Notes: generated by a model from the sequence alone, not told the origin. DNA of 64,000 nucleotides from Colwellia sp. PAMC 21821 (GCF_002077175.1 NZ_CP014943.1:620001-684000), one strand, 5' to 3'; shown: positions 1-10,774, counted from the stretch's first letter. Made by a program: numbers and translations.

Positions 1-7
1 ATAAAAT

Positions 8-457
8 ATGTCAGTATTGAGAAAAGAAAGCAGAGTCACTAAAGACATTAACCTCGTTTATGACTTTTGTGAAAAACCCAACTTAAGTCAATTAAAAGCC
101 CAAGAAGATCGTGCAGTTATCGCTAAACTAAAAGCTGATTTAGTGTTACCGAACAATAAAATTTTAACGGTAGATATAGATTTTGATACCACAAGTGGCT
201 ACCATAATAATGCCATAATGGTGATGGACGATTTTGGTGTCGAAATGGTCGCCACTGCATTTGAAGTGAAATACGGGAAAGAGCATGCAGATAAAGTGCG
301 TGAGGCATGGGCAAATAAACAAAGTGAAAGCTCACCTAGAAAGCCAAGCTACCTTTTGGTGCAAAAGCCAAACCTTGTTGATGAAGTGCCAAATACTTAT
401 GCTGTATGTGGCGAAGAACGCCATCCCCCTAAAGAAGCGCCTACTAGCATCACTTAA
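8..457 (+). CDS. Hypothetical protein, possibly 5'-truncated
   Basis: I do not recognise this 149-residue protein. It is mostly polar and charged, with no signal peptide or membrane segment. The middle (residues 45-85) alternates hydrophobic and polar residues like beta strands, and the C-terminus is Pro/Glu-rich. The ATG at 8 has only seven bases of upstream sequence in the window, so no ribosome binding site can be judged and the true start may lie outside. It ends 43 bases before the next gene on the same strand. The reading frame is open and composition resembles its neighbours, so it is probably real, but no function is assigned. Confidence 0.55.
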   Translation: MSVLRKESRVTKDINLVYDFCEKPNLSQLKAQEDRAVIAKLKADLVLPNNKILTVDIDFDTTSGYHNNAIMVMDDFGVEMVATAFEVKYGKEHADKVREAWANKQSESSPRKPSYLLVQKPNLVDEVPNTYAVCGEERHPPKEAPTSIT

Positions 458-500
458 TGCGAGTTACATCCATACTTGGACAAAAAAAAATAAGCGGTGC

Positions 501-3296
501 ATGTTGGCACCTCTTATTATTATCATTGCGAGCATACACTCCTCTAGCACACTAGCAAAAAACTTAAGTAACCAATTTATTAATAGCGACGCTATTGTTC
601 AGGACAATAATGGTTTTATTTGGCTAGCGACCACCAATGGTCTAATCCGCTACGATAGTGAAAACAGCATTATCATCAACAGTAACAATAAAAATTGGCC
701 TCTGCCGTTTAATTGGATCAACGACATCCACTTGGTTGATAACGACAAGTTACTTTTAGCAACCGAGACTCATAAGCTATGGCTATTCGACACTACTAAC
801 GGTAGTGCAACGCCATTGGCAACTGACTTAGAACATCATAATAGTGTCTATCAAGTTATCGAACACCAGGGTAAGTATTATCTTAATGTACCTAATAAGC
901 TAAGTAATAAGCTGTATAGCGTTGATCCTTTATTACAGAAAAGCCAATTGTTAGCCGATAAAATTTTTATAAAATCGCTTCAACACACTCAAAAAAATGT
1001 TTATATATCGACACCTGATGCTGTATTTAAGTTGCAAGATGATAATTTAAAGGAAGTCGAAACAGGAAAAATTTCAACAATTTCGGCTGCAGGTTCAACT
1101 TTACTCATTGCAAAAGGCGATCAATTAATCGCTGTATCCGATAACAATAAAAGAATAATAAGATCCTTAAAATCACCCATTAGCGCGATAACATCGTCAC
1201 ATGATATGCGCAGTATATTTACCCTCGATAAAGCCGGTAATATTCACCAGTATAAGTTAACTGACTTAACCGAAATATTACATAGCTACCCTAAAATAGC
1301 ATCGGCTTCCGTTGACAAAATATTTCATGATAACACTGGTGTGCTATGGGTTTTATCAAATCTTGGGATAAAGAAAATCACGCAATCTATCGCTAAGAAT
1401 TACCCTAAAGTATTTGACGTTAAATTTAATGCTATTGCGTTAACTGTCCACCAAGATCAGCTGGTGCTTGGCAGTTATGGCGGAGGGTTAGGCGTATTAT
1501 CAGACCATAGCAATTTTTTACCAAAAAACATCAATGATAAATTGACCTCTAATGGCAAGGTGATCACAGATTTATATTCGACCGGTAGTATCATCTACAT
1601 CGCAACATTTGACGGTCTATGGCAGTTTGATCCCATTGCCCAAACGGTTAAACGAGTAAATTTCCCTAATAACAATATGCTACTGCTATCGATGAGGTAT
1701 AAAGACGGTGCGCTATATTTAGCCACAAATAATGATGGTTTAATAAAATATAATATTGCTAACAGCCGTGTCGAATATCATATTAAAAGTGAAACTCTAA
1801 GCTCTGGAGAGGTTATTGATGCTTTGCCACTAGCCGACAACAAACTTTGGCTGGCAACCTCCACAGGTATTAACATTGTAGATACACAAAAAAAATTAGT
1901 CACTCAAATCGACAGTTTTGGTGAAAACAAAGTTATCTCATTACTTGAATATAAAGAGAAAGTTTTTGTCTCTACCAAAGGAGACGGTTTTTTTATTTTT
2001 AACTTGCAGGGAGAATTACTTTCACACATTGCTAAAAACACCAACTTTAGTTACATGAGCTTTATAAATGGCGAAATATGGATTTCTGGACGGCCTGGTT
2101 TATATCGCCTAAATCCTGATACTTATCAACTAAAAATGGTAGCTAATACCGAACAATACTCCTTTACAAAAAAACCCGTTTTACTTAACAACAAGGTCTA
2201 TGTTGGCCATTATGGTGGTGTTATTGAAGTACCGCTGAAGGCTAAAGATACCGTACATGCAAAAATATTTATCAGTAAAACCATTACTTCTGGTAAAGCC
2301 GAATTATTAAGCACGGCTATTAATATAGATTCTCCGAATGATCTAGTTACCTTGCAACTCGCCAGTTTAGATTTTCGGCCAGGACAGGAAAAAAAATACA
2401 AATATCAAATTAATGGCAGCCATTGGAATGATATTAACGGTTCACAACTAACATTGACTGAACTGTCATCTGGCGAATATCACATTGAAATAATGGGTAC
2501 TAATAGCTTAGGGCAATGGAGTGATTTTAAAGCCTATGCTGATATTAATGTTGCCTATCCTTGGTATTGGCACCCAAATAGCCAAATATTTTACGCGACC
2601 ATCATGACTAGCTTAATTATTATTACTTTTTGGCTATTATATTTACGTTCGCGATCGATTAGTCGTATTCATAAAACCTTAAATGATGAACTCAACAGTC
2701 ATAGCCAATCTACATCGATTATTCGTCGAAAACTACTTAAAATACAAAGCCTAATTGAGCCTAGCATTGAAAGCCAGACAGCAGATAAATCATCAAATAC
2801 TGAAGCAACAAGTCCATATGTTCAATCATTGATAAGAGAGTGTTTAGATGAATTATCAACGCAGAATAGTCATGCAGCACCTAGTAGCCTATCGGGTAGC
2901 TCTTTAACCGTTGCTCTGCCCTACTTGGTTGATTACTTTCATCATCAATATCATGTGTTACTAACATTACACCTCAATATTGAAGACAGCGAAGCAAATT
3001 ATGCTATTCAAAGTGCTATTTACCGTATTATTTACGAAGCGATATTAGCTGCAATTACTAATGGTAATGGTGGAATTTTTGAGGTTCACGTTAACAGAAC
3101 TAGCGAAAAAATTTGGTTAAAAATCACTAATAACGAACAAAGCTTTGCACAATTTAACAGTAAAATTAATTTTGATATGGCGATGTATTATATTCGCCAA
3201 GTTGCCAATAAGTTTAACGCGACATTCCATACGTATGATAATCAAGAGCACGGTAGTGAAATAATTCTGTCAATTCCTTTGAGGAAAATTTCATAA
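501..3296 (+). CDS. Beta-propeller sensor protein with Y_Y_Y domain and degenerate histidine-kinase-like C-terminus
   Basis: The frame is open from 285, but the ATG at 501 gives a clean signal peptide (basic residues just before it, then MLAPLIIIIAS and cleavage near SSTLA) and avoids overlap with the upstream gene, so 501 is preferred. The 931-residue product has an N-terminal periplasmic two-component-regulator propeller with repeats such as GFIWLATTNGL and GVLWVLSNLGI. A Y_Y_Y-like Ig domain follows, then one membrane helix (FYATIMTSLIIITFWLLYL), a linker and a cytoplasmic tail resembling an HATPase fold. The tail lacks clear N and G boxes, and no convincing phospho-acceptor His is seen. 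It may be a kinase-dead sensor or scaffold. No response regulator is adjacent. Confidence 0.7.
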   Translation: MLAPLIIIIASIHSSSTLAKNLSNQFINSDAIVQDNNGFIWLATTNGLIRYDSENSIIINSNNKNWPLPFNWINDIHLVDNDKLLLATETHKLWLFDTTNGSATPLATDLEHHNSVYQVIEHQGKYYLNVPNKLSNKLYSVDPLLQKSQLLADKIFIKSLQHTQKNVYISTPDAVFKLQDDNLKEVETGKISTISAAGSTLLIAKGDQLIAVSDNNKRIIRSLKSPISAITSSHDMRSIFTLDKAGNIHQYKLTDLTEILHSYPKIASASVDKIFHDNTGVLWVLSNLGIKKITQSIAKNYPKVFDVKFNAIALTVHQDQLVLGSYGGGLGVLSDHSNFLPKNINDKLTSNGKVITDLYSTGSIIYIATFDGLWQFDPIAQTVKRVNFPNNNMLLLSMRYKDGALYLATNNDGLIKYNIANSRVEYHIKSETLSSGEVIDALPLADNKLWLATSTGINIVDTQKKLVTQIDSFGENKVISLLEYKEKVFVSTKGDGFFIFNLQGELLSHIAKNTNFSYMSFINGEIWISGRPGLYRLNPDTYQLKMVANTEQYSFTKKPVLLNNKVYVGHYGGVIEVPLKAKDTVHAKIFISKTITSGKAELLSTAINIDSPNDLVTLQLASLDFRPGQEKKYKYQINGSHWNDINGSQLTLTELSSGEYHIEIMGTNSLGQWSDFKAYADINVAYPWYWHPNSQIFYATIMTSLIIITFWLLYLRSRSISRIHKTLNDELNSHSQSTSIIRRKLLKIQSLIEPSIESQTADKSSNTEATSPYVQSLIRECLDELSTQNSHAAPSSLSGSSLTVALPYLVDYFHHQYHVLLTLHLNIEDSEANYAIQSAIYRIIYEAILAAITNGNGGIFEVHVNRTSEKIWLKITNNEQSFAQFNSKINFDMAMYYIRQVANKFNATFHTYDNQEHGSEIILSIPLRKIS

Positions 3297-3433
3297 TGCG
3301 AAAAAGCACAGTACATTTTAACGCTAGTATATTTCTAAGCTAGCATCATAGGCCAAGAAAGAGTAAAATGTGCCTCCTTAAATTCTCTAGCAAAAACTAG
3401 AATCAATTTCATAGAAAAGATTAGGCGCGAATA

Positions 3434-4876
3434 ATGAGTAAAAAGCTATACATCAAAACTTGGGGCTGTCAAATGAACGAGTATGACTCGCAGAAAATGG
3501 CAGAACTTTTAGACTCTACCCATGGCTTTGTTTTAGCCGAAGAAGCTGAAGATGCTGATGTTATTTTACTTAACACCTGCTCTATTCGCGAAAAAGCACA
3601 AGAAAAAGTATTTCATCAGTTAGGTCGTTGGAAAAATCTTAAAATAAAAAATCCTGATCTTGTGATTGGTGTTGGTGGTTGTGTTGCTTCACAAGAAGGC
3701 GATGCTATTCGTCAACGTGCTCCTTATGTCGATATGGTTTTTGGTCCTCAAACCTTGCACCGTTTACCTGAAATGATCCAACAAGTTACCGGAACTAAAG
3801 GTCATGTTGTTGATGTTAGTTTTCCTGAAATTGAGAAATTTGACCGTTTACCTGAGCCCAAAGCCGATGGTGCAACAGCCTTTGTCTCAATTATGGAAGG
3901 TTGTAGTAAATACTGTACCTTCTGTGTTGTACCTTATACCCGTGGTGAAGAAGTTAGTCGTCCGCTAGATGATGTTTTATATGAAATAGCGCAACTTTCT
4001 GAGCAAGGTGTCCGCGAAGTAAATTTACTCGGCCAAAACGTTAATGGTTACCGTGGTGATTCGCATGACGGTAGTATTTGTCGTTTTTCTGAACTCTTAC
4101 GCCTAGTTGCCACGATTGACGGTATTGACCGTATTCGTTACACCACATCGCACCCAATTGAATTTACTGATGACATCATTGATGTTTATGCCGATGTGCC
4201 AGAGCTGGTCAGTCATTTACATTTACCGGTACAAAGTGGCTCAGACCGAATTCTAACGCAAATGAAACGTGGACATACGGCATTAGAATACAAGTCTCAA
4301 ATTCGTAAATTGAAAAAAGTTCGACCAGACATTTGTATGTCATCTGATTTTATTATTGGCTTTCCAGGTGAAACCGATGCCGATTTTGAAGCGACAATGA
4401 ACCTAATTAAAGCCGTAGATTTTGATTTAAGTTTCAGCTTTATCTACAGTGCTCGCCCAGGAACACCTGCGGCCGATATGGTTGATGACATTAGTGATGA
4501 CATTAAGAAGCAACGCTTACAGATATTGCAAGACCGTATCAGTCAACAAGCGCTTCACATTGCTCGTCAGATGCTAAATACTGAACAACGTATCCTAGTT
4601 GAAGGTCCTTCAAAGAAGAATCCAATGGAGTTACGTGGTCGCACTGAAAACAATCGTATAGTGAACTTTGTTGCTCCTCATACGGTAATTGGCCAATTTG
4701 TTGATGTTAAAATTACTGATGTTTATGCCAACTCACTACGTGGTGAGTTAGTTCGCCAAGAAAGTGAAATGGGCTTACGTATAGCGCATTCACCGGCTGA
4801 TATTTTAGCGAACAGTCATCACCAAGCAGAAAAAAATTCGGTTGATGAACTCGGCGTGGCTACTTTTACACCTTAG
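3434..4876 (+). CDS. miaB: tRNA-2-methylthio-N6-dimethylallyladenosine synthase MiaB
   Basis: Radical-SAM methylthiotransferase that adds the 2-methylthio group to i6A37 of tRNAs reading UNN codons. The 480 residues follow the family order. The N-terminal UPF0004 domain has Cys12, Cys49 and Cys83, which bind the auxiliary Fe-S cluster. The radical-SAM core has CxxxCxxC at Cys157, Cys161 and Cys164 (GCSKYCTFC), and a C-terminal TRAM domain follows. Length and Cys spacing match the E. coli enzyme. It heads the conserved miaB-phoH-ybeY-corC-lnt order, but a strong terminator directly after it suggests it is at least partly transcribed apart from phoH. Confidence 0.97.
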   Translation: MSKKLYIKTWGCQMNEYDSQKMAELLDSTHGFVLAEEAEDADVILLNTCSIREKAQEKVFHQLGRWKNLKIKNPDLVIGVGGCVASQEGDAIRQRAPYVDMVFGPQTLHRLPEMIQQVTGTKGHVVDVSFPEIEKFDRLPEPKADGATAFVSIMEGCSKYCTFCVVPYTRGEEVSRPLDDVLYEIAQLSEQGVREVNLLGQNVNGYRGDSHDGSICRFSELLRLVATIDGIDRIRYTTSHPIEFTDDIIDVYADVPELVSHLHLPVQSGSDRILTQMKRGHTALEYKSQIRKLKKVRPDICMSSDFIIGFPGETDADFEATMNLIKAVDFDLSFSFIYSARPGTPAADMVDDISDDIKKQRLQILQDRISQQALHIARQMLNTEQRILVEGPSKKNPMELRGRTENNRIVNFVAPHTVIGQFVDVKITDVYANSLRGELVRQESEMGLRIAHSPADILANSHHQAEKNSVDELGVATFTP

Positions 4877-4900
4877 ATTATAACGATGAAAGTTTAGTCT

Positions 4901-4927
4901 AAAAGCTTTGTTTCTAAGCTTTTTTTT
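4901..4927 (+). terminator. Rho-independent terminator after miaB
   Basis: An 8-bp perfect inverted repeat (AAAAGCTT at 4901-4908 and AAGCTTTT at 4916-4923) with a 7-base loop runs into an uninterrupted T tract to 4927. It lies 24 bases after the miaB stop. Confidence 0.8.
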
Positions 4928-5013
4928 CAAGTAAAGTCCATTAACCCGTATTAATGGCAAATACCGTGTATTTGCCATTTTAGCTTAATTTTTCAAGTAT
5001 TCAGGAATATCAA

Positions 5014-6093
5014 TTGAGTAAAAATACCAGTATTAACTTTGAATTATCTCCGACCGACAATAATCGCCTGGCAAATTTATGTGGCCCAATGGATGACAAT
5101 CTTAAGACAATAGAACGTCGTATGGGTGTTGAAGTAAGCTACAGAAGCCATGAGTTTAAAGTTACGGGGAAAAGTTTAAATACTGCAGCCGTTAAAAAGC
5201 TTTTAATCGACCTGTACCTTGAAACAGAAATAGTTAAAGGTAAATCAGTCACTATTACCGCTAAGATGCTTCATTTAGCCATTGTGGACGCTGGAGCCTT
5301 AGAAGCTGAACCTAGTAAAGTTGATGCTAAATACGACGACATGGTGACCATTAAAACCAAACGCGGCATTATTAAGCCACGTAACGAAAATCAGCAAAGT
5401 TATGTGCAAAACGTTATTACTAATGACATTAGCTTTGGTGTGGGTGTTGCGGGTACCGGTAAAACTTATCTCGCAGTAGCTTGTGCTGTCGATGCTTTAG
5501 AGCGTCAAGAAATTAGACGAATTTTACTGACTCGCCCTGCGGTAGAAGCTGGTGAAAAACTGGGCTTTTTACCAGGTGACTTATCACAAAAAGTCGACCC
5601 TTACTTACGTCCACTTTACGATGCACTCTTTGAAATGCTTGGTTTTGAAAAAGTTGAAAAACTTATCGAGCGAAATGTCATCGAAGTTGCGCCATTAGCT
5701 TATATGCGTGGTAGAACGTTAAACGATGCCTTTATTATTTTAGATGAAAGCCAAAATACCACAGTAGAACAAATGAAAATGTTCTTAACACGAATTGGTT
5801 TTAATTCACGCGCGGTGATCACAGGTGACATAACTCAAGTCGATTTACCACGCGGACAAAAATCAGGTTTGCGTCATGCCATTGAAGTATTGGTAGATAT
5901 TCCAGGCGTTAGCTTTAACTTTTTTCAATCAAAAGATGTCGTGCGTCACCCTGTTGTTGCGCATATAGTCGAAGCTTATGAAGCGTTTGAACAAAAAGAA
6001 AACCGTTTGAAAGCAGAGAAGCAGCAAGTGCGTGAGCAACAACAAAAAGTAGAAGCGTTAGCACGTGCAAGCGAAAGCAAACATGGCGAATAA
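5014..6093 (+). CDS. ybeZ: PhoH-like ATPase (YbeZ)
   Basis: PhoH-family P-loop NTPase, a cytoplasmic nucleotide-binding protein linked in the family to RNA metabolism and to YbeY, encoded next door. An N-terminal RNA-binding-like region (residues 1-110) precedes the PhoH core. The core has a Walker A GVAGTGKT near residue 148 and a Walker B-like [10 protein letters not shown]. The C-terminal 35 residues are charged and Gln-rich, probably a coiled coil. The start is TTG at 5014, with AGGAAT about 8 bases upstream; no ATG in frame gives a full N-terminus. It overlaps ybeY by 11 bases, which suggests translational coupling. Confidence 0.93.
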   Translation: MSKNTSINFELSPTDNNRLANLCGPMDDNLKTIERRMGVEVSYRSHEFKVTGKSLNTAAVKKLLIDLYLETEIVKGKSVTITAKMLHLAIVDAGALEAEPSKVDAKYDDMVTIKTKRGIIKPRNENQQSYVQNVITNDISFGVGVAGTGKTYLAVACAVDALERQEIRRILLTRPAVEAGEKLGFLPGDLSQKVDPYLRPLYDALFEMLGFEKVEKLIERNVIEVAPLAYMRGRTLNDAFIILDESQNTTVEQMKMFLTRIGFNSRAVITGDITQVDLPRGQKSGLRHAIEVLVDIPGVSFNFFQSKDVVRHPVVAHIVEAYEAFEQKENRLKAEKQQVREQQQKVEALARASESKHGE

Positions 6094-6553
6094 CACGGCT
6101 AATATTGTTGTCGATTTACAATTGGCTTGTGGTGATCAATCTGTCCCTGAAATAAATGATTTTCAAGGCTGGGTCGAGGCCGCACTTAAACCCTATAATA
6201 AATCCTTTGAGCTAACCATCCGGTTGGTGGACAGTGATGAAAGCCGTCAGCTTAACCATCAGTATCGTGGTAAAGACAAAGCAACGAATGTTTTATCATT
6301 CCCTTTTGAAGTACCTGAAGGTATTGAGCTTGATTTATTGGGTGACCTTGTCATTTGTGTTGATGTTGTCGAGCAAGAAGCGATTACTCAACAAAAAAGC
6401 TCAAACGCGCACTGGGCACACATGACGGTACATGGTTGCCTACATTTACTCGGTTTTGATCATACTGAAGATGATGAAGCAGATGAAATGGAAGCACTCG
6501 AAACTAAAATCATTACCGGCTTGGGTTTTGCGGCTCCGTATGAAATAAATTAG
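6083..6553 (+). CDS. ybeY: Endoribonuclease YbeY, 16S rRNA maturation factor
   Basis: Zinc-dependent endoribonuclease that takes part in 16S rRNA 3'-end maturation and 70S ribosome quality control. The metal-binding motif [11 protein letters not shown] is near the C-terminus and matches the H-x3-H-x5-H signature. The ATG at 6083 gives 156 residues, the normal length for the family. A GTG at 6065 in the same frame would add six residues and is less likely. The gene overlaps the end of the phoH-like gene, as is usual for this pair. Confidence 0.95.
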   Translation: MANNTANIVVDLQLACGDQSVPEINDFQGWVEAALKPYNKSFELTIRLVDSDESRQLNHQYRGKDKATNVLSFPFEVPEGIELDLLGDLVICVDVVEQEAITQQKSSNAHWAHMTVHGCLHLLGFDHTEDDEADEMEALETKIITGLGFAAPYEIN

Positions 6554-6565
6554 CAGAAAATAACA

Positions 6566-6601
6566 AGCCATTATTTGAACTACTCAAGTAAAATAATGGC
6601 T
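6566..6601 (+). other. Perfect 11-bp inverted repeat after ybeY
   Basis: AGCCATTATTT (6566-6576) and AAATAATGGCT (6591-6601) can form an 11-bp hairpin with a 14-base loop, starting 12 bases after the ybeY stop. No T run follows, so it is not a standard intrinsic terminator. It could be an mRNA 3'-end stabiliser or a Rho-linked site between ybeY and corC. Confidence 0.5.
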
Positions 6602-6757
6602 GAAGAAAGTAAACTTCAATTTATTACTTGAATTTATCAACAATCGGTTACAAACTGACCGAACTGTTTACATTGTAAAATATAGCAATTGAATTAAGTA
6701 AGTGAACAATTATTTATTTCACTTGATAATAAACCAACAAGGAATTAAAAAGGCTCT

Positions 6758-7636
6758 ATGAGCGACGACCAACCCCACTCTAGTAACGGTTCTTCAAATA
6801 AGTCAATCTTGGATAAAATTATGCAAGTATTTACCGGAGAACCGAGAAGCAAAGACCAGCTCGTTAATGCATTAAACGATGCTGAAGACCGTGAATTTAT
6901 CAATCCTGAAATCAAGCAAATGATCGAAGGCGTACTTGAAGTATCTGATATGAAAGTACGTGATATTATGATCCCTCGTTCGCAGATGATCACCTTAGAT
7001 ATTAATGATCCTTTAGAGAAGTCACTCGCTATTATAGTCGATTCAGGGCATTCAAGGTTTCCTGTTATCAATGAAGATATTGACGATGTTGAAGGAATAT
7101 TGTTAGCGAAGGATCTATTAGCTTACGGCTTTAATCAGGTTGAAGAAGCTTTCACTATCTCACAGGTGATTCGCCCGGCAATTATTGTACCTGAAAGTAA
7201 AAAGGTTGATCCGCTTTTAAAAGAGTTTCGCCAACAACGTTATCATATGGCGATTGTTGTTGATGAATACGGCGGAGTATCTGGTGTCGTAACCATTGAG
7301 GATATCTTAGAGTTAATCGTGGGTGAAATTGAAGACGAAACTGATGATGCCATGGAAGAGGATATTAAATATCTTGCTGGCCAAGTTTATCAAGTAAAAG
7401 CCCTGACGGACCTTACCGACTTTAATAACTACTTTAAATTTCAATTTAATGAGAGTGACGCAGACACCATTGGTGGTATTGTTATACAACACTTTGGTCA
7501 TATGCCTAAAAAAGGTGAGAAAATCACCATTAATAAAGTCATATTTAAAGTTACTGCAGCCGATAGTCGTCGTATTCAAACCTTGCAAATTACCGTACCA
7601 AAAGAACATGTTGTAGCAGGAAAAGTCGCTGATTAA
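6758..7636 (+). CDS. corC: CorC/YbeX family protein with CBS pair
   Basis: Cytoplasmic protein of the CorC/HlyC family, classically tied to Mg2+/Co2+ efflux and, as YbeX, to ribosome-related functions with YbeY. Two CBS domains span about residues 65-190 (VRDIMIPRSQM opens the first; VVDEYGGVSGVVTIEDILE is the family hallmark of the second). They are followed by a CorC_HlyC domain to the C-terminus (about residues 205-285). The length of 292 residues is normal. The ATG at 6758 is preceded by AAGGAATTAAAAAGG. It is followed six bases later by lnt, so the two are cotranscribed. Confidence 0.93.
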   Translation: MSDDQPHSSNGSSNKSILDKIMQVFTGEPRSKDQLVNALNDAEDREFINPEIKQMIEGVLEVSDMKVRDIMIPRSQMITLDINDPLEKSLAIIVDSGHSRFPVINEDIDDVEGILLAKDLLAYGFNQVEEAFTISQVIRPAIIVPESKKVDPLLKEFRQQRYHMAIVVDEYGGVSGVVTIEDILELIVGEIEDETDDAMEEDIKYLAGQVYQVKALTDLTDFNNYFKFQFNESDADTIGGIVIQHFGHMPKKGEKITINKVIFKVTAADSRRIQTLQITVPKEHVVAGKVAD

Positions 7637-7642
7637 CACTTT

Positions 7643-9211
7643 ATGCTAAAAAAAATGTTCCAACGAATCCACAGAAATATAACTGATAAAGAAAATGCCT
7701 TGAGCTTCTTTTTAGGATTGGCGTTAGTGTTGTGCTATGCGCCATTTTCTTATTATTGGCTGATGGCAATACTCTTGCCAACGTGGTTATACACATTGCA
7801 AGGAAAGTCAGCTAAAGCCGCCGCAAAACAAGGCTTTATTTTTGCTTTTGGTTGGTTTTCTGCTGGTATTAGTTGGGTACATGTCAGTATCGACCAGTTT
7901 GGCGGGCTACCGCTAGCTGTTTCGATATTACTGATGTTTTTTTTGTGTTTGTATTTAGCGTTATTTCTCGCCCTAGCTTGTTATTTCGCTGCCCGTTTTT
8001 CCTATCAAAATAAACTTAATCTTTGGCTTTTATTGCCCTTTTGGCTTCTCGCTGAGTTTTTACGCGGCGTATTATTAACTGGCTTCCCTTGGTTAACTTT
8101 AGGTTATAGCCAAATCGATGGTCCTTTAGCCGCTTTTGCTCCTGTTATAGGCGAAAAGGGGATCAGCGCGCTTATTATTTCCATCAGCATCGCTATCGTT
8201 TATATCATCAAACAGCAAAAGCGCTATCTTCATTTGGCTTTGCTTGCCGGTATAAGCGTGGCTAGTTTAGCTTTACAAAATACAGCTTGGGTAAATCCAA
8301 CAGGTAAGTCTGTCAAAACGGTTCTAGTACAAGGAAATATCAAGCAAGCAATGAAATGGGCGCCAGAACTCACTTGGCCAACCATGTTGAAGTATTTAGA
8401 CCTTACTCGACAACATTACCCCGCTGATATTATTATTTGGCCAGAATCCGCGATTACTGCGGTAGAGCCAAGTACGCAAGCGCAAGAGTTTCTAGAAATT
8501 GCTCAGAGCTCAGCCGCACTCAATAATAGCGCTATTATTTCCGGTATTATTGATTACAACTTCAATAGCAAAAACTATTACAACAATTTAATTGTACTGG
8601 GCAAAGAATCTCCTGACGACGACCAAGGGAGTTATCAATATAACAATGAAAATCGGTACGCTAAGCATCACTTATTGCCTATAGGTGAGTTTGTGCCTTT
8701 TGCAGACTGGTTAAGACCCCTAGCGCCATTTTTCAACTTACCTATGTCATCGTTTAGTCGCGGTGAATATGTTCAAAAAAACTTGCGTGCCAACGGCTAT
8801 CAATTATTGCCATTAATCTGTTTTGAAGTCGCTTTTGCAGAGCAGCTTAGCGCCAACTTTTCTAATCAAACTGACTTATTACTCACCGTAAGTAACGATG
8901 CATGGTTTGGTGACTCACACGGTCCGCACCAACATTTAGAAATTGTAAGAATGCGCGCGTTAGAATTTGGCCGGCCTTTCTTGCGAGCAACCAATAATGG
9001 CATCACTGCCGTTATTGATCATCAAGGTGATATTCTCAAAAAAATCCCACAGTTTGAACAAGCCGTACTTAGCACTCAAGTGCCGCTTGTCACTGGGCTA
9101 ACACCTTATGCACGCTATACGCGTATTATCGACTTTACCATTCCTTTATTACTCTTATTGTTGGCATTAATTCGCCGGCTGCAGCGCAAAGAAAGCCAAA
9201 ACCTTACATAG
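7643..9211 (+). CDS. lnt: Apolipoprotein N-acyltransferase Lnt
   Basis: Inner-membrane enzyme that N-acylates the terminal Cys of lipoproteins, the last step of lipoprotein maturation. About six hydrophobic helices occupy residues 18-210. A nitrilase-like periplasmic domain (about 225-490) carries the Glu-Lys-Cys triad in IWPESAI, AKHHLLPIGEFVPF and PLICFEVAF. A final membrane helix (IPLLLLLLALI) and a basic tail close the protein. The 522 residues match the family. The gene starts six bases after the corC stop. Confidence 0.96.
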   Translation: MLKKMFQRIHRNITDKENALSFFLGLALVLCYAPFSYYWLMAILLPTWLYTLQGKSAKAAAKQGFIFAFGWFSAGISWVHVSIDQFGGLPLAVSILLMFFLCLYLALFLALACYFAARFSYQNKLNLWLLLPFWLLAEFLRGVLLTGFPWLTLGYSQIDGPLAAFAPVIGEKGISALIISISIAIVYIIKQQKRYLHLALLAGISVASLALQNTAWVNPTGKSVKTVLVQGNIKQAMKWAPELTWPTMLKYLDLTRQHYPADIIIWPESAITAVEPSTQAQEFLEIAQSSAALNNSAIISGIIDYNFNSKNYYNNLIVLGKESPDDDQGSYQYNNENRYAKHHLLPIGEFVPFADWLRPLAPFFNLPMSSFSRGEYVQKNLRANGYQLLPLICFEVAFAEQLSANFSNQTDLLLTVSNDAWFGDSHGPHQHLEIVRMRALEFGRPFLRATNNGITAVIDHQGDILKKIPQFEQAVLSTQVPLVTGLTPYARYTRIIDFTIPLLLLLLALIRRLQRKESQNLT

Positions 9212-9219
9212 GTGCCTGA

Positions 9220-9244
9220 CTTTTAGCTTTTAGCTTTTAGCTTT
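9220..9244. repeat. Short tandem repeat, three copies of CTTTTAG
   Basis: Three head-to-tail copies of CTTTTAG plus CTTT sit eight bases after the lnt stop. It lies in the 285-base gap before the ABC export genes, where no terminator hairpin was recognised. It is probably replication slippage. Confidence 0.5.
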
Positions 9245-9496
9245 GATTAATCGTACTTTTCTCAATGTTATTAGCAAATGTTATTAGAAAATATTATTAG
9301 CAAAGAACTTCCCTCTCACCCAACAATAACAAGCTATCTCCTACCAGTTTTTAGTTTTTCTCAACCAGCCTATAAAAATAATTTACCTGACATTTAAACC
9401 TTTTTCATTCTCGCTGCTACTTAGTAGATATCAATGCACTTTAGCAAATGGCCTTGCTTTAGATTTTGCACTGATTTGACATTCGGGGAATAAGTC

Positions 9497-10774
9497 ATGT
9501 CTATTAAAGACACTAGTGAACAAGATATTCAAATAACAAAAAAAGCATCACCCAAAAAACGTTGGATAACCATCACCTTAACAACCATTGTTGTGGCCTG
9601 TATTATTTGGCAAGTAGCACCTTCTGCCTCTCGTTGGAGTAAAGCAGAGCAAACTATTTCGTTAGACCGTGTCCGTCTCGCTACCATTACGCAAGGCGAC
9701 TTTATTCGTGACATTTCTGTATTAGGACGCGTTGTGGCAGCAGTAAGCCCGACGGTTTATAGCCCTGCTGATGGCACCATTACTTTATTGATAGAAGCAG
9801 GTAATGAAGTTAAACAGGGACAAATTCTGGCAAAACTTGAAAGCCCAGAGCTGAATAGCCGCTTATTTCAACAGCAAACAACCTTAGAAAGTTTACAATC
9901 AAGTTTCAACCGTCAAAAAATTCAAGCAAAAAAACAACGGCTCATAGACCAAAAAGCAGTCGACTTAGCCAATGTAAAGCTTGTTACCGCCAATAGAGAA
10001 AAGCGTCGTGCAGATTTAGGCTATGAAAAAAGTGCTATTAGCCAAATTGACTATGAAAAAGCGCAAGACGAATTAGAGCAAGCCAATCTGCAACATAAGC
10101 ACGCAGTCCAAGATGCCGCCTTAAATATTGAAAGCTTAGACTTTGACAGTCAATCGTTAGATTTAGATATTAGACGCCAAAACTTATTGGTAAAAGAGTT
10201 ACAACGCCAAGTTGATGGCTTGAATATCGCTTCACCCGTTAATGGCATTGTCGGTAACCTAAGTACGAATAACAAAACCTTTTTAAGTAAAAACCAAGCC
10301 ATTTTAACCATAGTAGATTTATCACAGTTTGAAGTTGAAATTGAAATACCCGAAAGTTACGCCGATGATTTAGCCATAGGTATGGACGTTAATATTCAAT
10401 TTGAACAACAGCCCTTTCGTGCTCGTCTAGTAACGATTTCCCCCGAAATACTGAATAATCAGGTTACTGGGCGAGTACGCTTCATTAGCGAAATTCCGAA
10501 AAAGCTTCGCCAAAATCAACGCTTAAATACCCAAATTATTCTTGAGTACAAAGAAAATATATTACAAGTACAGCGGGGCCAATTTCTAGAAAGTAGCGGT
10601 GGTCGCTTTGCCTATAGAGTTAACAACGGCTTAGCCGAAAAAACCGCAATTACCACAGGCGCGCGTAGCTTAAGTCATGTTGAAATTTTACAGGGATTAA
10701 CGCTTGGCGATCAAATCATTATCTCGGGCACCGATACTTTCAATGCCGCCGAGCAAGTATTACTGAGTGATTAA
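9497..10774 (+). CDS. Periplasmic adaptor subunit of an ABC efflux system (HlyD/MacA family)
   Basis: Membrane-fusion protein expected to link an inner-membrane ABC transporter to an outer-membrane channel. A cytoplasmic N-terminus precedes one membrane helix (about residues 23-42). A split biotinyl-lipoyl-like domain follows (GTITLLIEAGNEVKQGQILAKL and a second half near NGIVGNLS). An alpha-hairpin coiled coil (about 125-235) and beta-barrel and membrane-proximal regions complete it. It is the first of four genes in one direction (adaptor, ATPase, two permeases). The substrate cannot be read from sequence; MacAB-like systems export peptides, lipids or macrolides. Confidence 0.88.
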   Translation: MSIKDTSEQDIQITKKASPKKRWITITLTTIVVACIIWQVAPSASRWSKAEQTISLDRVRLATITQGDFIRDISVLGRVVAAVSPTVYSPADGTITLLIEAGNEVKQGQILAKLESPELNSRLFQQQTTLESLQSSFNRQKIQAKKQRLIDQKAVDLANVKLVTANREKRRADLGYEKSAISQIDYEKAQDELEQANLQHKHAVQDAALNIESLDFDSQSLDLDIRRQNLLVKELQRQVDGLNIASPVNGIVGNLSTNNKTFLSKNQAILTIVDLSQFEVEIEIPESYADDLAIGMDVNIQFEQQPFRARLVTISPEILNNQVTGRVRFISEIPKKLRQNQRLNTQIILEYKENILQVQRGQFLESSGGRFAYRVNNGLAEKTAITTGARSLSHVEILQGLTLGDQIIISGTDTFNAAEQVLLSD

